A stretch of 64,000 bases of DNA from Alteromonas sp. CI.11.F.A3 (GCF_032925565.1 NZ_CP136708.1:868001-932000); one strand, 5' to 3'; shown: positions 18,204 through 28,047, numbered from the stretch's first letter. Notes: a model not told the origin generated them from the letters alone. Numbers and translations are program-made.

Positions 18204-20084
18204 CTAATCATCTTTTAAGGGCGGGAATTCTACCTCTTTACCGTTGCTCAACAAAGCTTTGCAGCCAACAACTGTACTATTTTGTGAAATTTGTAATATA
18301 CCGATGGCGCAGCCATTATAAAGCTCACCGTATCCTGATGAAGGTTCTCTGGCGGTGACCGACATATTTCTGCGGCGTGTGAACACGTTAAGCACAGATT
18401 TTGGCCCGTAGAAAACGCGGTTGAGCCTATCTAACCAGCGAATTAAGCCATCGGGAAAGGCGTTCTTTAATCCGCTACAAGTAAACTGGGTAATGTGAGG
18501 GCTATTGCGACGAAAGCGTAATCGTACATCGTATACAAACGAGTAGTGAACATCACCAGATAAGATTATAAATTCAGGGGGTGTTTTGTAATGTCGAAAA
18601 ATGTTCAACATGACATTCGCAGTGCCCTTGTGCGCCATCCAGTTCTCGGCGTCCACAGTAAGTGCCTTGCCAAAGAAGGTGAAAGTCTTTTGAATAGCTT
18701 CTATAAACTTCACCCCATAAATAGGGGCAGCCGACACCACTATTACGGCATCCTTTCCAATAATATTGTGCTGAAAGTCGCACAAGGCTTCCCAGTCCAT
18801 CAAGCCAGAGGGTTTTTTCATACTCGATTCAGAGCGCCAGCGACGGGTTCGGGTATCTAACACTTCAATAGGTGGCGTAGTGTCTAAGCGGTAATTCCAA
18901 TGTTCAAAGTCTAACAAGTGGTCGATGAGTTCATCTTGTTTCACCATGCCACTGTCGGTAAAGGCTTCACCGGCTTTAGCTATTAACGTCGCGCACTTTT
19001 GCGGCGCATTACCCCATCCTTGGCAAAGTAAATAGCCGATAAGGGCGTTACCAATCATACGTTTAGAGAAAGGATTTCCGTAAACTTCTTGTTCCCAACC
19101 TCGTGTAAGATTCCAGTCATCGGTGACATCATGATCGTCAAAAATCATATAAACAGGAATATGCGCCAGTGCCCGTCGAACGTTTGGCAACTTACTTACA
19201 AACCCTTCAATGGCACTTTGTTCTTTTTCAAAGGTGTCTTTGTGTTGTGCGGCTATATCATTGATATGAAACGTCACGTTTCGCCACAGGACAGGCGACC
19301 ACACCAAGAAATACATGGCCATCACTTCGGCGCAGCTTATTAAGTGATTTTGCGCATTAACCGAAGTAAAAATGGGCTTTCTTTTGGCACCAAAAAAGAG
19401 TGATGAAAGGGCGGTGTTTGTTTCTGTTTGTGGCAGTAACTGCTCGCGTTCATAAAAACCATGGGGGTGAGTAGGCAACTCTGCTGAGTTATCTAATACC
19501 GCGCCATCAAGAGGCTCTTCGAAAAGCCCAAGTAAGGCGATAGTTTGGTGAATGGCTTGCAGGGTAGGCCCGGCGACATCATCGGCGTAAACTTGATCTC
19601 CTGTCATCATAAGCACATCAGGGCGAGGGCTGTTTGAAGCAATGGCACTATCGAGCAAATTATCGACTTGGGCGAGGGCGTCGTCACCATCAAAATGAGG
19701 CTTTCGACATGAGCCATGCAGTATGGTTTCTGGCTTGTTGGTCCAGCAAAAGCTCAAAGCAGTTTGATTGGTATAAAGTAAGTCTGCTTGCTCTTGTTGC
19801 CACTTTTCTTGGCATTCAGTCGCTGCAAAGGTGAGTTGGTAGTAGATAGGTATATTGGCAGTAAAGCTTTCATCTACAGTGGCAGACAATAAGTGAATGA
19901 ATGCGTGCTTACCTACTTGCACGCAAGTGCTTGTCACCTCTGCGTTAAGCTGCGACTCATGTTGAGTAAGTGCAAACGTTGGCGCTTTAGCCTCAGAGGT
20001 TACTAGCCAGATATGACACGCACTTTGTGTGACTCGTCTAACCATTGGGCCTGCAATCACCGCAGGAATATACTGCTTAGAAAT
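18204..20084 (-). CDS. PhoD-like alkaline phosphatase D family metallophosphatase, probable ATT start
   Basis: About 626 residues. The metallophosphatase motifs are in order: [36 protein letters not shown] and [12 protein letters not shown]. They bind the catalytic metal pair of PhoD-type phosphodiesterases/phosphomonoesterases. No signal peptide is apparent, so it may be cytoplasmic, unlike secreted PhoD. The first canonical start is GTG 20060, but it has no ribosome site and would cut off residues IPAV of the family-typical start (P.V.AGP..RRV). The frame upstream up to a stop at 20094-20096 contains no ATG/GTG/TTG, yet AGGAG (20091-20095) sits six bases before an ATT at 20084. I therefore set the start there. 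Confidence 0.82.
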   Translation of the reverse strand: MSKQYIPAVIAGPMVRRVTQSACHIWLVTSEAKAPTFALTQHESQLNAEVTSTCVQVGKHAFIHLLSATVDESFTANIPIYYQLTFAATECQEKWQQEQADLLYTNQTALSFCWTNKPETILHGSCRKPHFDGDDALAQVDNLLDSAIASNSPRPDVLMMTGDQVYADDVAGPTLQAIHQTIALLGLFEEPLDGAVLDNSAELPTHPHGFYEREQLLPQTETNTALSSLFFGAKRKPIFTSVNAQNHLISCAEVMAMYFLVWSPVLWRNVTFHINDIAAQHKDTFEKEQSAIEGFVSKLPNVRRALAHIPVYMIFDDHDVTDDWNLTRGWEQEVYGNPFSKRMIGNALIGYLLCQGWGNAPQKCATLIAKAGEAFTDSGMVKQDELIDHLLDFEHWNYRLDTTPPIEVLDTRTRRWRSESSMKKPSGLMDWEALCDFQHNIIGKDAVIVVSAAPIYGVKFIEAIQKTFTFFGKALTVDAENWMAHKGTANVMLNIFRHYKTPPEFIILSGDVHYSFVYDVRLRFRRNSPHITQFTCSGLKNAFPDGLIRWLDRLNRVFYGPKSVLNVFTRRRNMSVTAREPSSGYGELYNGCAIGILQISQNSTVVGCKALLSNGKEVEFPPLKDD

Positions 20085-20432
20085 AATATGCTCCTACCAA
20101 AAGCAATAAGAAGAAAAATGTACCTTACTCTTTTTTGGCTTTAAACGGTATGGTAGATATACTCGCTTACATTTTTTACCCTAACGGGCTTAACTCGTGA
20201 CGGTTTGCGCCCATAAATTTGTCTTTGCCCTACGGCTAAAACTGCAGGCGGTATCGCAAATGGTGATATCGTAAATTTGACCGGCAGTAGAATTATAGGC
20301 CCTGATCCCGTTTGCGGGCTGATTTGTTGCCAGCAGTTTACTGATAGCGGTTTGTTGATAATAAGTTAGTGCTTACGGCTTATGCCAGGCGTGCGCTAAA
20401 TGGGCATCTTAATGTTGAAGGAAGTGAATATC
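20085..20432. other. Intergenic region between divergent genes
   Basis: 348 bases between the minus-strand phosphatase and the plus-strand lipoprotein gene. It must hold both promoters. I see a loose direct repeat (GGTATCGCAAAT near 20250 and TGATATCGTAAAT near 20265) but no clear promoter, dyad or ORF. Confidence 0.4.
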
Positions 20433-21578
20433 ATGTTGAAAAATTGGCCGGTTGCCGCGTGTATTGTCGTAGCGTTAAGTAGTGTTATGGCAGGCTGTAG
20501 CGAGAACAAAGATGCCGCATTTAGCGAAGACGCAGCTAGCGCCACAACTAGCTCGGTTTTAACCTCTGTTGGGCGTTGGATATCCACTGATACTAGCGAT
20601 GTAATGCAAGACCCTCAAACCTCAGGACTCATTGAAATTGATGGCCAACTAGTCACTATTGCAGATGGGAGTGCCGCGTTCGAGCAGCAAAGAAAACTGC
20701 ATTTTCTTGATAAAGATACGGCAACACTGACTACCTCAAGTAATGCATTTAAACTTGCCACAAGAGTGCGCCGAAGTTGTTTTAGTGACTATTTAACCAA
20801 TGCACCAGATTTAGAAGCGCTAGCAAGCGACCCAAGTAACCCGAATGTGATTTATACCGTAACTGAAGATGCCACCCGCACGGGGACTCTCTCTACCCGC
20901 TGCGAAAAGAAATATCAAAACACGGGCTCAACCGATTATCCCACCTTGTTGGTTCGATTAGAGCGGGATGAGAATGATAGCGTCACCATGACCCATGTTC
21001 GTCCTTTGCAGTTTCCTACCGAATTTGAAGTGGGTAACTTTCCCAACGACGGTATCGAAGGCATGGCCATGGCAGAAGATGGCACCTTGTACTTAGGTCT
21101 TGAGAAGGACAAAGCGGGGCAGCCGCGTATTTTCTCGCTAAACATAACAGATGATTTTTGGCAAAGTGCGGACTTCGCTGTGGTAGATGAACCTGATTTA
21201 TCGGTTCCTATTTTTGATGCGGGTAGCCACCCTATTAATGGCTTAGCACTTTATAGTGCTGAGGGCGGTAATAACTTCTTACTGGCCGCGGCCCGAAACG
21301 ATAACGAGGTCTGGGTTATTGATGTTGCTGGTAAGGTTGAAACAAAACGTATCTCTATGCAGTTTAATGTAAGTGCGGATAATGAGTGTGGCGAATATGT
21401 AATGGATAACGCTTCAATTGAAGGGCTGGTAGTAGTAGAAGATACCTTGTGGCTAATAAACGATCCGTGGAAAGTAAACTACTTGAAGAACATCAAATGT
21501 GACGCAGAGACACCACGTTACGAAGCCATGGCACCTTTATTGTTCTCAGTACCTTTAAATGACGCATGGTTTCAGTAG
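20433..21578 (+). CDS. Lipoprotein, possible phytase-like/SdiA-regulated beta-propeller
   Basis: 381 residues from ATG 20433 (GGAAG eight bases upstream); frames from 20400 or 20412 add residues ahead of the signal. The signal sequence ends VMAGC, a good lipobox, with Ser at +2 favouring the outer membrane. The mature part has spaced Asp/Gly-rich strands such as DGIEGMAMAEDGTLYLGLEKD, NGLALYSAEGGNNFLLAAARN and ASIEGLVVVEDTLWLINDPW, the pattern of beta-propellers in the esterase-like-phytase and SdiA-regulated groups. I cannot assign a substrate. Two Cys pairs may form disulfides. It is monocistronic, bounded by a strong terminator. Confidence 0.7.
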   Translation: MLKNWPVAACIVVALSSVMAGCSENKDAAFSEDAASATTSSVLTSVGRWISTDTSDVMQDPQTSGLIEIDGQLVTIADGSAAFEQQRKLHFLDKDTATLTTSSNAFKLATRVRRSCFSDYLTNAPDLEALASDPSNPNVIYTVTEDATRTGTLSTRCEKKYQNTGSTDYPTLLVRLERDENDSVTMTHVRPLQFPTEFEVGNFPNDGIEGMAMAEDGTLYLGLEKDKAGQPRIFSLNITDDFWQSADFAVVDEPDLSVPIFDAGSHPINGLALYSAEGGNNFLLAAARNDNEVWVIDVAGKVETKRISMQFNVSADNECGEYVMDNASIEGLVVVEDTLWLINDPWKVNYLKNIKCDAETPRYEAMAPLLFSVPLNDAWFQ

Positions 21579-21680
21579 TGCTATGCGTCAGTAGCACTAA
21601 GCTCCAGTAGCAAAGAACTCCAAAAATACTGAGTTGCAATAGCGCTGTGCTTCAATGCACGGGCTATCAATAGAAATAAA

Positions 21681-21718
21681 AAATGCGGTTACAGATTTTA
21701 ATCTGTAACCGCATTTTT
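21681..21718. terminator. Bidirectional terminator
   Basis: Perfect 17-bp stem: AAATGCGGTTACAGATT (21681-21697), TT, then its complement (21700-21716), flanked by A and T runs. It lies between the convergent lipoprotein gene and msrA. Confidence 0.9.
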
Positions 21719-21766
21719 GTTTGGCCGTTCAACGCGAGTAAGCCAAGCTAATTCTATTGTGGCTGC

Positions 21767-22312
21767 TTATGCCTGCGTGCGTAAACGTGAAGCAAATGTC
21801 TTTTTAAACTTCGCTAGTTTAGGTGCAACTACCATTGAACAGTATTGGTTTTGTGGATTATTTTTAAAGTAATCCTGATGGTAGTCTTCAGCCTGATGGT
21901 AGTTATCAATGGGCACAACTTCGGTGACAACCGGATTAGGCCAAATCTCCTCAGACGTAATCTCTGCAATAATAGCTTCAGCAGCGTCTTTTTGCGCATC
22001 GTTGTGATAGAAAACCGCACTGCGATATTGGGTGCCCACATCATTGCCTTGACGGTTCAATTGAGTAGGATCGTGTAGCGCAAAGAATATCTCTAATATT
22101 TCTCGATAACTGATGTTATCTGCATCATAAGTCACTTGAACCACTTCAGCGTGACCAGTACCGCCACCACAAATCGATTCATAGGTTGGTGAGGCATCTT
22201 CGCCGCCTGCATAGCCAGATACTGCCTTTTCAACACCTTCAACCGTATTAAATGCTGACTCTATACACCAAAAACACCCGCCTGCTAGGGTGGCTACTTG
22301 TAAATTTGCCAT
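21767..22312 (-). CDS. msrA: Peptide-methionine (S)-S-oxide reductase
   Basis: 181 residues. The catalytic motif GCFWC holds the nucleophile Cys13 near the N-terminus, followed by ESAFNTVEGVEKAVSGYAGG, the family hallmark. GGTGHAEVVQVTYD and YHNDAQKDAA continue the fold, and HQDYFKNNPQNQYC carries a likely resolving Cys. It reduces methionine-S-sulfoxide in proteins, using thioredoxin, in the cytoplasm. The start has a GAGG site. It is monocistronic, ending at the strong terminator shared with the lipoprotein gene. Fully conserved. Confidence 0.95.
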   Translation of the reverse strand: MANLQVATLAGGCFWCIESAFNTVEGVEKAVSGYAGGEDASPTYESICGGGTGHAEVVQVTYDADNISYREILEIFFALHDPTQLNRQGNDVGTQYRSAVFYHNDAQKDAAEAIIAEITSEEIWPNPVVTEVVPIDNYHQAEDYHQDYFKNNPQNQYCSMVVAPKLAKFKKTFASRLRTQA

Positions 22313-22439
22313 TGTGTTACCTCAGAAAAAACTTATGACATCAGTGTGGGTGTGAGCGCGGGTAAACTCAAGTCATCCAAGTGCATTTTTTTAGCGTATA
22401 AAAGTATAATAAATAAAAAGCCCAAAATACGAACAGCTT

Positions 22440-22469
22440 AAAACATAGAAAGTACAAAAACATAGAAAG
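22440..22469 (+). repeat. Two copies of AAAACATAGAAAG, 17-bp period
   Basis: Exact 13-base direct repeats at 22440-22452 and 22457-22469, just before the DCC-protein start. Possibly a small tandem duplication; no function is seen. Confidence 0.5.
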
Positions 22470-22486
22470 CTACCGCCAAGTCAGAG

Positions 22487-22990
22487 GTGACTACATTGAT
22501 AATTTTTTACGATGGCTACTGCCCCTTGTGTAAAACAGAAATGCGCCATTTACGAAAACGGGATAAAGACGGCGCATTAACCCTTGTAGATATTCAAACA
22601 CCAGAGTTTGCCGCTCAATACCCTGAGTTAGATTGGCATGCGCTGAATGCCAGAATTCACGGGTTATTACCCGATGGCACGCTTATTACTGGGCTAGATG
22701 TAACCCACCAAGCGTGGAAAGCCGTGGGTGTGGGGTGGCTATATGCCCCTTTGCGCTGGCCTGTTATTCGAATTGTTGCCGATTGGTGTTACCTCAAATT
22801 CGCCAAACACCGCTATACCATTTCGTATTTACTGACCGGTAAAAAACGTACCTGTGACCGATGTGTGCCTGGCGAGATTCAACAGGAATCACCCTGTGAT
22901 GCGAATGCTGCGCATACTAAAAGCACAGCTGGGGCGAAAAATAATGCGAGTATCGAAAGCACACAAGGCACAGGTGGCGACAATGACTGA
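22487..22990 (+). CDS. DCC-family thiol-disulfide oxidoreductase-like protein
   Basis: 167 residues from a GTG start. IIFYDGYCPLCKTEM (Cys12, Cys15) is the DxxCxxC signature of the DUF393/DCC family, thioredoxin-like proteins proposed to act on disulfides. RHLRKRDKDGALTLVDIQ and LPDGTLITGLDVTHQAWKAVG match the rest of the family. The C-terminal tail after the CDRC motif is low-complexity (Asn/Ala/Thr/Ser) and unlike the core. The next gene's ATG lies inside the last codons (8-base overlap), so the two are co-translated. The substrate is unknown. Confidence 0.85.
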   Translation: MTTLIIFYDGYCPLCKTEMRHLRKRDKDGALTLVDIQTPEFAAQYPELDWHALNARIHGLLPDGTLITGLDVTHQAWKAVGVGWLYAPLRWPVIRIVADWCYLKFAKHRYTISYLLTGKKRTCDRCVPGEIQQESPCDANAAHTKSTAGAKNNASIESTQGTGGDND

Positions 22991-23792
22991 TAATCCCAAA
23001 GCCGAGCAAAATACTGCTGAGCAAAACGCTAGTACGGTGTCTCTTGTCATTGGGGCGTCGGGCGGGATAGGTAAGGCTCTGGTTCAATTATTGGCAAGCG
23101 CTGACGCCGGTGAAGGCGAGAACCCTAAAAAGGTTATAGCGCTTAGCCGCAGTGGTTATAAAGACCCTACGTGGCCAGATAATGTGACGGCAATTAGCTT
23201 GTCTGAACACAATGAAGCCAGTATAGCGGCGTTTGTTACACACCTTAAAGCTCAAGGTACACGAGTGAAGTTAGCGATTGTCGCTACCGGCGTACTTCAT
23301 AATGAACCCTTGGGGCTTCGGCCAGAAAAACGGCTTGAAGATATTAGTGAAGGAGCGCTAGCAACTTACTTTGCAGTCAATAGTACGATGCCCGCTTTAT
23401 GGATGAAGTACTTGGTGTCTGTAATGGTGAAAGAAAGCCCGTCTATTGTTTGTATTAGTGCGCGGGTGGGCAGTATTTCTGATAACAAACTCGGGGGCTG
23501 GTATGGATATCGAGCTTCAAAAGCCGCGCTTAATATGTTGGTAAAAACAGCCGCGGTAGAGTACACACGGCGTTTAAAAGAGCCACTCTTAATGTGCTAT
23601 CACCCAGGCACTGTCGATACAGGGTTATCAGCACCGTTTCAGAAAAACGTAAAAGCAAAAAAGCTGTTTACGCCTGAATTTACGGCTAATCAACTGCTTA
23701 CTCATTTGTCAAAATTGAGTGAATCTCGCCATCTAAACGGCAACGAAAGCTGCCACTTCATTGACTGGGACGGTAAAGTGGTAACTTGGTGA
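22983..23792 (+). CDS. Short-chain dehydrogenase/reductase (C-factor-like)
   Basis: 269 residues from ATG 22983; the open frame upstream lies within the previous gene. The Rossmann motif GASGGIGKAL is near residue 22, an ATGVLHNE strand matches the NAG region, and the active site is SAR...YGYRASKAALN (YxxxK). The PGTVDTGLSAPF loop is typical of the CsgA/C-factor-like SDR group. Substrate unknown; the cofactor is probably NADP(H) or NAD(H). It overlaps the DCC gene by 8 bases. A hairpin with a short T run follows at 23840. Confidence 0.85.
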   Translation: MTDNPKAEQNTAEQNASTVSLVIGASGGIGKALVQLLASADAGEGENPKKVIALSRSGYKDPTWPDNVTAISLSEHNEASIAAFVTHLKAQGTRVKLAIVATGVLHNEPLGLRPEKRLEDISEGALATYFAVNSTMPALWMKYLVSVMVKESPSIVCISARVGSISDNKLGGWYGYRASKAALNMLVKTAAVEYTRRLKEPLLMCYHPGTVDTGLSAPFQKNVKAKKLFTPEFTANQLLTHLSKLSESRHLNGNESCHFIDWDGKVVTW

Positions 23793-23839
23793 TACGCCAA
23801 TTGCCGCTTTCTGTAAGCCCAATATCAAGACTTTTTATT

Positions 23840-23882
23840 ACACTGCTGTTACCATGCATTTCAGGGAATGGTGCAGTGTTTT
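23840..23882 (+). terminator. Probable terminator hairpin
   Basis: ACACTGC (23840-23846) pairs with GCAGTGT (23873-23879), and ACCAT (23851-23855) with ATGGT (23868-23872), followed by TTT. A weak T run; it lies about 50 bases after the SDR gene. Confidence 0.5.
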
Positions 23883-23999
23883 GACTCGCTTAAAAAAGGC
23901 GAGCAATACGACGTAGTCGACGCCATTAGCACGATGAAATAATCATAAGTTATCGCCATCCCAGAAAACATAAAAATAAACTCAACAAGAGGAAGGGAT

Positions 24000-25421
24000 A
24001 TGAGCGGGGCCAGAGAACAGTTCGGATCGCGCATAGGTTTTATTCTAGCAGCGGCAGGATCGGCAGTAGGTATTGGTAACCTTGTTGGTTTTCCTGTGGG
24101 CGCAGCAAAAAATGGCGGTGGTGCATTCTTGTTAATGTACGCCATTTTTGTATTCGCTATTTGCTTACCTGTGATGTTAGCGGAAATGTCAGTGGGGCGT
24201 CATGCCAAAAAAGATCCATTAGGCGCATACAGTGCAATCAGTGGTAATTCTGGAAAGTGGAAAATCGCTGGCTGGTTAGCCATTGCTACGCCATTTATGA
24301 TTGCCGTGTTCTACATGGTGATCACGGTGTGGATTTTCGGTTATCTATTTGAAACTGTCAGCGGTAATTTAGACATCTTAGCTAACCCAGATACCTTTGG
24401 GTTATTTATTAATTCATCGTCTATTTTTGCTTATATGGCTGTGGTTGTCGGTGTGGTTTATCTTATTCTGCAAGGTGGTGTTAAAGAGGGTATTGAGAAA
24501 GCCGCTAAGCTGCTAATGCCAGCCCTTTTTGTCATGCTAATTGGCCTTGTCGTATTTGTGCTTACTCGCGAAAACGCCATGGCAGGTGTGAAGTTTTATA
24601 TTATTCCAGACTTCTCAAAGCTCACCGCAACTGTGGTTAATGGTGCGCTTGCACAAGCCTTTTTCTCCCTATCGCTAGGTATGGGGATATTGATTACCTA
24701 CGGCAGTTATATCGACAAAAGAGCAGATGTACCTACGTCGGCAAAGTTAGTAGCCATAACCGATACCGCAGTGGCCTTCACGGCCGGCTTGATGATTCTA
24801 CCGGCGATATTCTCATTCAACCCTGATATTAACCCTGATGAACTTAGTGAGTCATCGGTGAGCATGATCTTCACTTATTTACCTAACATATTTTTAGCGC
24901 TGCAAAGCTCTATTGGCTATGTTGGGGCGTCTATCGTGGCAAGCCTGTTCTTCCTATTAGTGTTCTTTGCCGCAATTACGTCTTTAGTGTCTATCTTTGA
25001 AGTGCCAGTAGCGGCGTTAATGGACGAGAAGGGCGTAAGCAGAAAGTGGGCGTTAGCATCACTTGGCAGCGTAATGCTTGTGCTAGCAATATTGTGTACT
25101 TTGTCTTTTGGCAAAGTGGAAGCACTTACTCAGTTTGCCAGCTACGCGGGTGTCGATAAGTCGCTTTTCGACGTTATTATTGACGTATTTTACGAGACCA
25201 TTTTGCCATTAAACGGCTTCTTGATTTGTATCTTCGTTATCTATCGTTGGAAGAGTGCAAACTTCAATGCATCCCTTGAAGAGGGAAGTTCAGGCTATCG
25301 CGGCGGATGGTTTGAAAAGTATGTTGATGTATCGCTTAAGACCTTTATCCCTGCCATCTTATTGGTTATTTTCATCAATACCGTGGCGGTTAAATACTTC
25401 GGCGTTAGCCTGTTTGGCTAG
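24000..25421 (+). CDS. Sodium-dependent transporter of the NSS/SNF family
   Basis: 473 residues with about eleven TM helices. The N-terminus SRIGFILAAAGSAVGIGNLVGFPVGAAKNGGGAF is the Na1/Na2-site and substrate-site region of the neurotransmitter:sodium symporter family. The bacterial versions usually import amino acids with sodium. The first-helix GNLVGFP motif replaces the common GN(V/L)WRFP: the WR pair is VG, a variant seen in a bacterial subgroup. AAGGG precedes the ATG. It is monocistronic between a hairpin and a terminator. The actual substrate cannot be read from the sequence. Confidence 0.9.
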   Translation: MSGAREQFGSRIGFILAAAGSAVGIGNLVGFPVGAAKNGGGAFLLMYAIFVFAICLPVMLAEMSVGRHAKKDPLGAYSAISGNSGKWKIAGWLAIATPFMIAVFYMVITVWIFGYLFETVSGNLDILANPDTFGLFINSSSIFAYMAVVVGVVYLILQGGVKEGIEKAAKLLMPALFVMLIGLVVFVLTRENAMAGVKFYIIPDFSKLTATVVNGALAQAFFSLSLGMGILITYGSYIDKRADVPTSAKLVAITDTAVAFTAGLMILPAIFSFNPDINPDELSESSVSMIFTYLPNIFLALQSSIGYVGASIVASLFFLLVFFAAITSLVSIFEVPVAALMDEKGVSRKWALASLGSVMLVLAILCTLSFGKVEALTQFASYAGVDKSLFDVIIDVFYETILPLNGFLICIFVIYRWKSANFNASLEEGSSGYRGGWFEKYVDVSLKTFIPAILLVIFINTVAVKYFGVSLFG

Positions 25422-25495
25422 TCGTTATTCTCGGCTAATAGCTGTTCTCAGTTAGTCGTTACACTAGGCTAATTGACGTAAAACGTATATCAATA

Positions 25496-25523
25496 ATAAG
25501 GCGCTCAAATGTGAGCGCCTTAT
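25496..25523. terminator. Terminator after the NSS transporter
   Basis: ATAAGGCGCTCA (25496-25507), a 4-base loop, then TGAGCGCCTTAT. The T run is weak, but the position between convergent genes fits. Confidence 0.75.
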
Positions 25524-25543
25524 CTATTTATAACCCCCGCACC

Positions 25544-25607
25544 TTCTTTGCAAGCATGCATATTTCTTTGTAAGCCTGAACGTTCTTTATAAAACTAGTG
25601 TTTCTTT
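25544..25607. repeat. Four degenerate TTCTTT units at 19-20 bp spacing
   Basis: TTCTTT occurs at 25544, 25564, 25583 and 25602, each followed by a diverged purine-rich filler (for example GCAAGCATGCA, GTAAGCCTGAACG). It sits between the convergent NSS and YeeZ-like genes. Likely an eroded tandem array; no function is visible. Confidence 0.45.
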
Positions 25608-25624
25608 CACAACGTGCAATATGA

Positions 25625-26470
25625 CTAAACCATGTCATCAGGGTTAGCATAGTCAGGGACTATTCCCAGTAAACCCCAACTCGCTTTTGCATCAATCACT
25701 TTGCCCGTAGGTGGTAATTCTGACTCACTAAACGTGGGTGCAGGTATCCCTTTTTTGTTTGCAGCTTGGGTATAGTATTCGCCTCTTTTCGGGTGCTGTA
25801 AACTACATAAGTGGTATAAGTTTGTGCTGTCAGCATTGCTACTGACACCCTCGCTACTAGTGGACAAAATAAGTGTCTTTAACGCGGCAACCACATCATG
25901 AATATGCACTAGGTTAATTCTCTTATTGCCCGCATTCAGGCTTCTTCCACTTAACGACTTCACAGGGTGACGATCTGGCCCTGTTAACCCCGCAAGGCGA
26001 ACTATCTTAACGTCTGCCTTGGCATTCGTTTTTAAATCTAATAGGTGCTGTTCTATCGCGACATGGGCTTTTGCCGATGCGGTCTCAGGCTGGGTGCTGG
26101 CGTGCTCATTTAACTCTTCATTCCTAATGTCGCCGTATACCGAGGTGGTGCTGATAAAGATTATACGGGCTACGTTGGCCGCCACTGCCTTATCAATAAG
26201 GGCAAGCATGCTATTGGTAAAACCATCTAACTGGGTATTACGACGACCAGGTGGAATGTTTAGCACCAGTGTTGCGTCGCTAAGTTCATTACACAGCGCG
26301 GAGGTGTCGTTCCCCAGACTAAATACCAAACCTTGAATGTGTGTATTGCTAATTTGCTGCGCCTTTTCTTCGCTTCGCGTGGTGGCAATAATGGAGTGGG
26401 TAGCTGACATGGCTTCGCCTAGGTAGCGACCAAGCCAACCGTAACCGCATATAACGAGCTTATTATTCAT
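25625..26470 (-). CDS. YeeZ-like NAD(P)-dependent epimerase/dehydratase family protein
   Basis: 281 residues. The N-terminal motif CGYGWLGRYLGEAM is a GxGxxG Rossmann loop of the YeeZ kind. VLNIPPGRR, FISTTSVYGD (serine and tyrosine of an SDR-like centre) and INLVHIHDVV are typical of extended SDRs in this group. YeeZ homologues have no confirmed substrate. It is cytoplasmic and monocistronic. A GAAGAC site lies before the ATG. Confidence 0.82.
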   Translation of the reverse strand: MNNKLVICGYGWLGRYLGEAMSATHSIIATTRSEEKAQQISNTHIQGLVFSLGNDTSALCNELSDATLVLNIPPGRRNTQLDGFTNSMLALIDKAVAANVARIIFISTTSVYGDIRNEELNEHASTQPETASAKAHVAIEQHLLDLKTNAKADVKIVRLAGLTGPDRHPVKSLSGRSLNAGNKRINLVHIHDVVAALKTLILSTSSEGVSSNADSTNLYHLCSLQHPKRGEYYTQAANKKGIPAPTFSESELPPTGKVIDAKASWGLLGIVPDYANPDDMV

Positions 26471-26619
26471 AACGTCTTCTTAGATGAAAATGGGGCGTGA
26501 AAGTAAAGTATCAAAAATACGCGGTAAGGCGCAAAACGGATTGATTCAGGGGGCCAAAGCGAGGGCCCATAATTGATAAGGGTGAAAAGCGATTACAATG
26601 ACATAAGTTAAAAAACAAA

Positions 26620-26643
26620 AACGCTAGCTGGAAAGCTAGCGTT
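26620..26643 (-). terminator. Terminator after yggN-like gene
   Basis: AACGCTAGCT/AGCTAGCGTT hairpin with a 4-base loop; on the minus strand it is followed by a T-rich run, correct for the minus-strand gene upstream of it. Confidence 0.85.
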
Positions 26644-26707
26644 GTAAGGCTATTAAACGTAATTGGAATGCAGTGGAGGGGGAGTCACTACACCAATAAA
26701 AACACAC

Positions 26708-27508
26708 TTACATTTTCATTTCGCCACTGCGCATATCGATTAAGTCTAAGCCTCCTAACCCAGGAATGCTGGCTTGCATCTTGTTTTCTGCATAATTAGC
26801 TTCTTGCAATACTTCACACAGGGCATCGCCTTTTTCTTCAAGTGCTGCGGCTTGAGTTTCAACACGGTGTTCAATAGATTCACCAAAGCGTTCCATTTTT
26901 GCCTCGAACTCTTCCATGTCGCCACCGTTCCATAGCATTTGCGTACCAACAGCAATCAGAATGCGGCCAATTGATTCACTAACTAGCGACTCGAACTGCG
27001 CTTCAAATTCGTCTTCCCAGCTTTCGTCGAAAAAGCCTGGTTCGTCAAATTTAGTCGTATCCACTTTGATATTGCCGTTGTCGTCGTAAAAAGACGTTGC
27101 TAACTTTTCGTTAAGCGAAGTGAACATGGTATCGAAGTCTTCAGTAAGCTCATTATCGCCGCCAAGCAGTTCACCGAATACTTCAGAAACGGCAACACTC
27201 GCAATCTCTAACCCTTCACTTGCGATATTAAGGGTCATGGGGATGGCAGTATCGATACGGTCGTAATAGGTATTTACCCATTGTTGTTGCTCGTTGTTCA
27301 GCGTAACACTTTCGCCGTTAATGACTAAATGGTAAGTGTCATCAATCGACATGGTAGAACCATTTTGCATGTCGACAGTAATGAGGCCCTGGTGGTATTT
27401 AAGGTGGCCATCCAATTCGATGTCGCAGCTAGTCTCAAAAGCAAACGCTGGCACGCTAAGTAAAGATGTAGTTACTAAGGCGAGTGGAAGAAATTGTTTG
27501 ATTTTCAT
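26708..27508 (-). CDS. yggN: YggN-family (DUF2884) exported protein
   Basis: 266 residues with a signal peptide (FLPLALVTTSLLSVPAFA). The mature N-terminus FETSCDIELDGHLKYHQGLITVDM and a long acidic, helical middle (ESWEDEFEAQFESLVSE...MEEFEAKMERFGESIEHRVE) match the YggN family of periplasmic proteins. Function is unknown. Cys28 near the start and a later Cys in GDALCEVL may form a disulfide. It has its own terminator and is monocistronic. Confidence 0.82.
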   Translation of the reverse strand: MKIKQFLPLALVTTSLLSVPAFAFETSCDIELDGHLKYHQGLITVDMQNGSTMSIDDTYHLVINGESVTLNNEQQQWVNTYYDRIDTAIPMTLNIASEGLEIASVAVSEVFGELLGGDNELTEDFDTMFTSLNEKLATSFYDDNGNIKVDTTKFDEPGFFDESWEDEFEAQFESLVSESIGRILIAVGTQMLWNGGDMEEFEAKMERFGESIEHRVETQAAALEEKGDALCEVLQEANYAENKMQASIPGLGGLDLIDMRSGEMKM

Positions 27509-27855
27509 TTTTTGAAATCCTATTAACCATGATGCTGTCTGGAAGACTGTCTAGCGTGATGAGCTCACGCGGTTTTAATAACCTGTTATAACAACCCCAG
27601 TTGTATCCTCAGTGGTGCAACCTCAGTGCCATTTTAATAAATTATCATTATTTCAATGGCTTAAGGTTTTTTGGGTAAGCTGTGGGATTCGCTATTTACC
27701 AAAAATTAGTAATTAGCTTAACTATTTGGCATTTTTGACTAAGATCAAAGAGGTAAGAAAAAGAGCGCATTACTCGTATTTAATGCTTTTTGAGGCATGT
27801 TCATCTAGATTGATTTCATGCATAATAACGCCAGAAAAATTAAAGGGTTTAGAGA
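27509..27855. other. Intergenic region between divergent yggN and small membrane protein
   Basis: 347 bases, AT-rich. It contains a CCTCAGTG direct repeat (near 27608 and 27625) and a CATAAT hexamer near 27822 that may be the -10 of the small gene. No ORF or strong dyad was found. Confidence 0.4.
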
Positions 27856-28047
27856 ATGACTGATTGGATTAACGCAATTGTATTTGGTGTTGCGCTAATT
27901 GCCTTCACTCTGGGGCTTAGCAGCATCGTAATGGGTTTCATGACAGCTGAAACTGGCGCAAAAGGCATGCAAGAAAAAATCGAGTATGGTTTCTTTGGTG
28001 TGTCTGGGTTAGTGGTTTGCTTGCTAATGGGTTATGCATTGGCTTAA
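27856..28047 (+). CDS. Small two-TM membrane protein, unknown
   Basis: 63 residues and very hydrophobic: TM1 about 6-28 (AIVFGVALIAFTLGLSSIVMGF), a short polar loop (TAETGAKGMQEKIEYG), TM2 about 46-62. The loop's Gly-rich pattern is regular and the gene ends in a strong terminator, so I judge it real. AAAGGG lies upstream of the ATG. I do not recognise the family; it does not resemble a toxin with a known signature. Confidence 0.7.
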   Translation: MTDWINAIVFGVALIAFTLGLSSIVMGFMTAETGAKGMQEKIEYGFFGVSGLVVCLLMGYALA

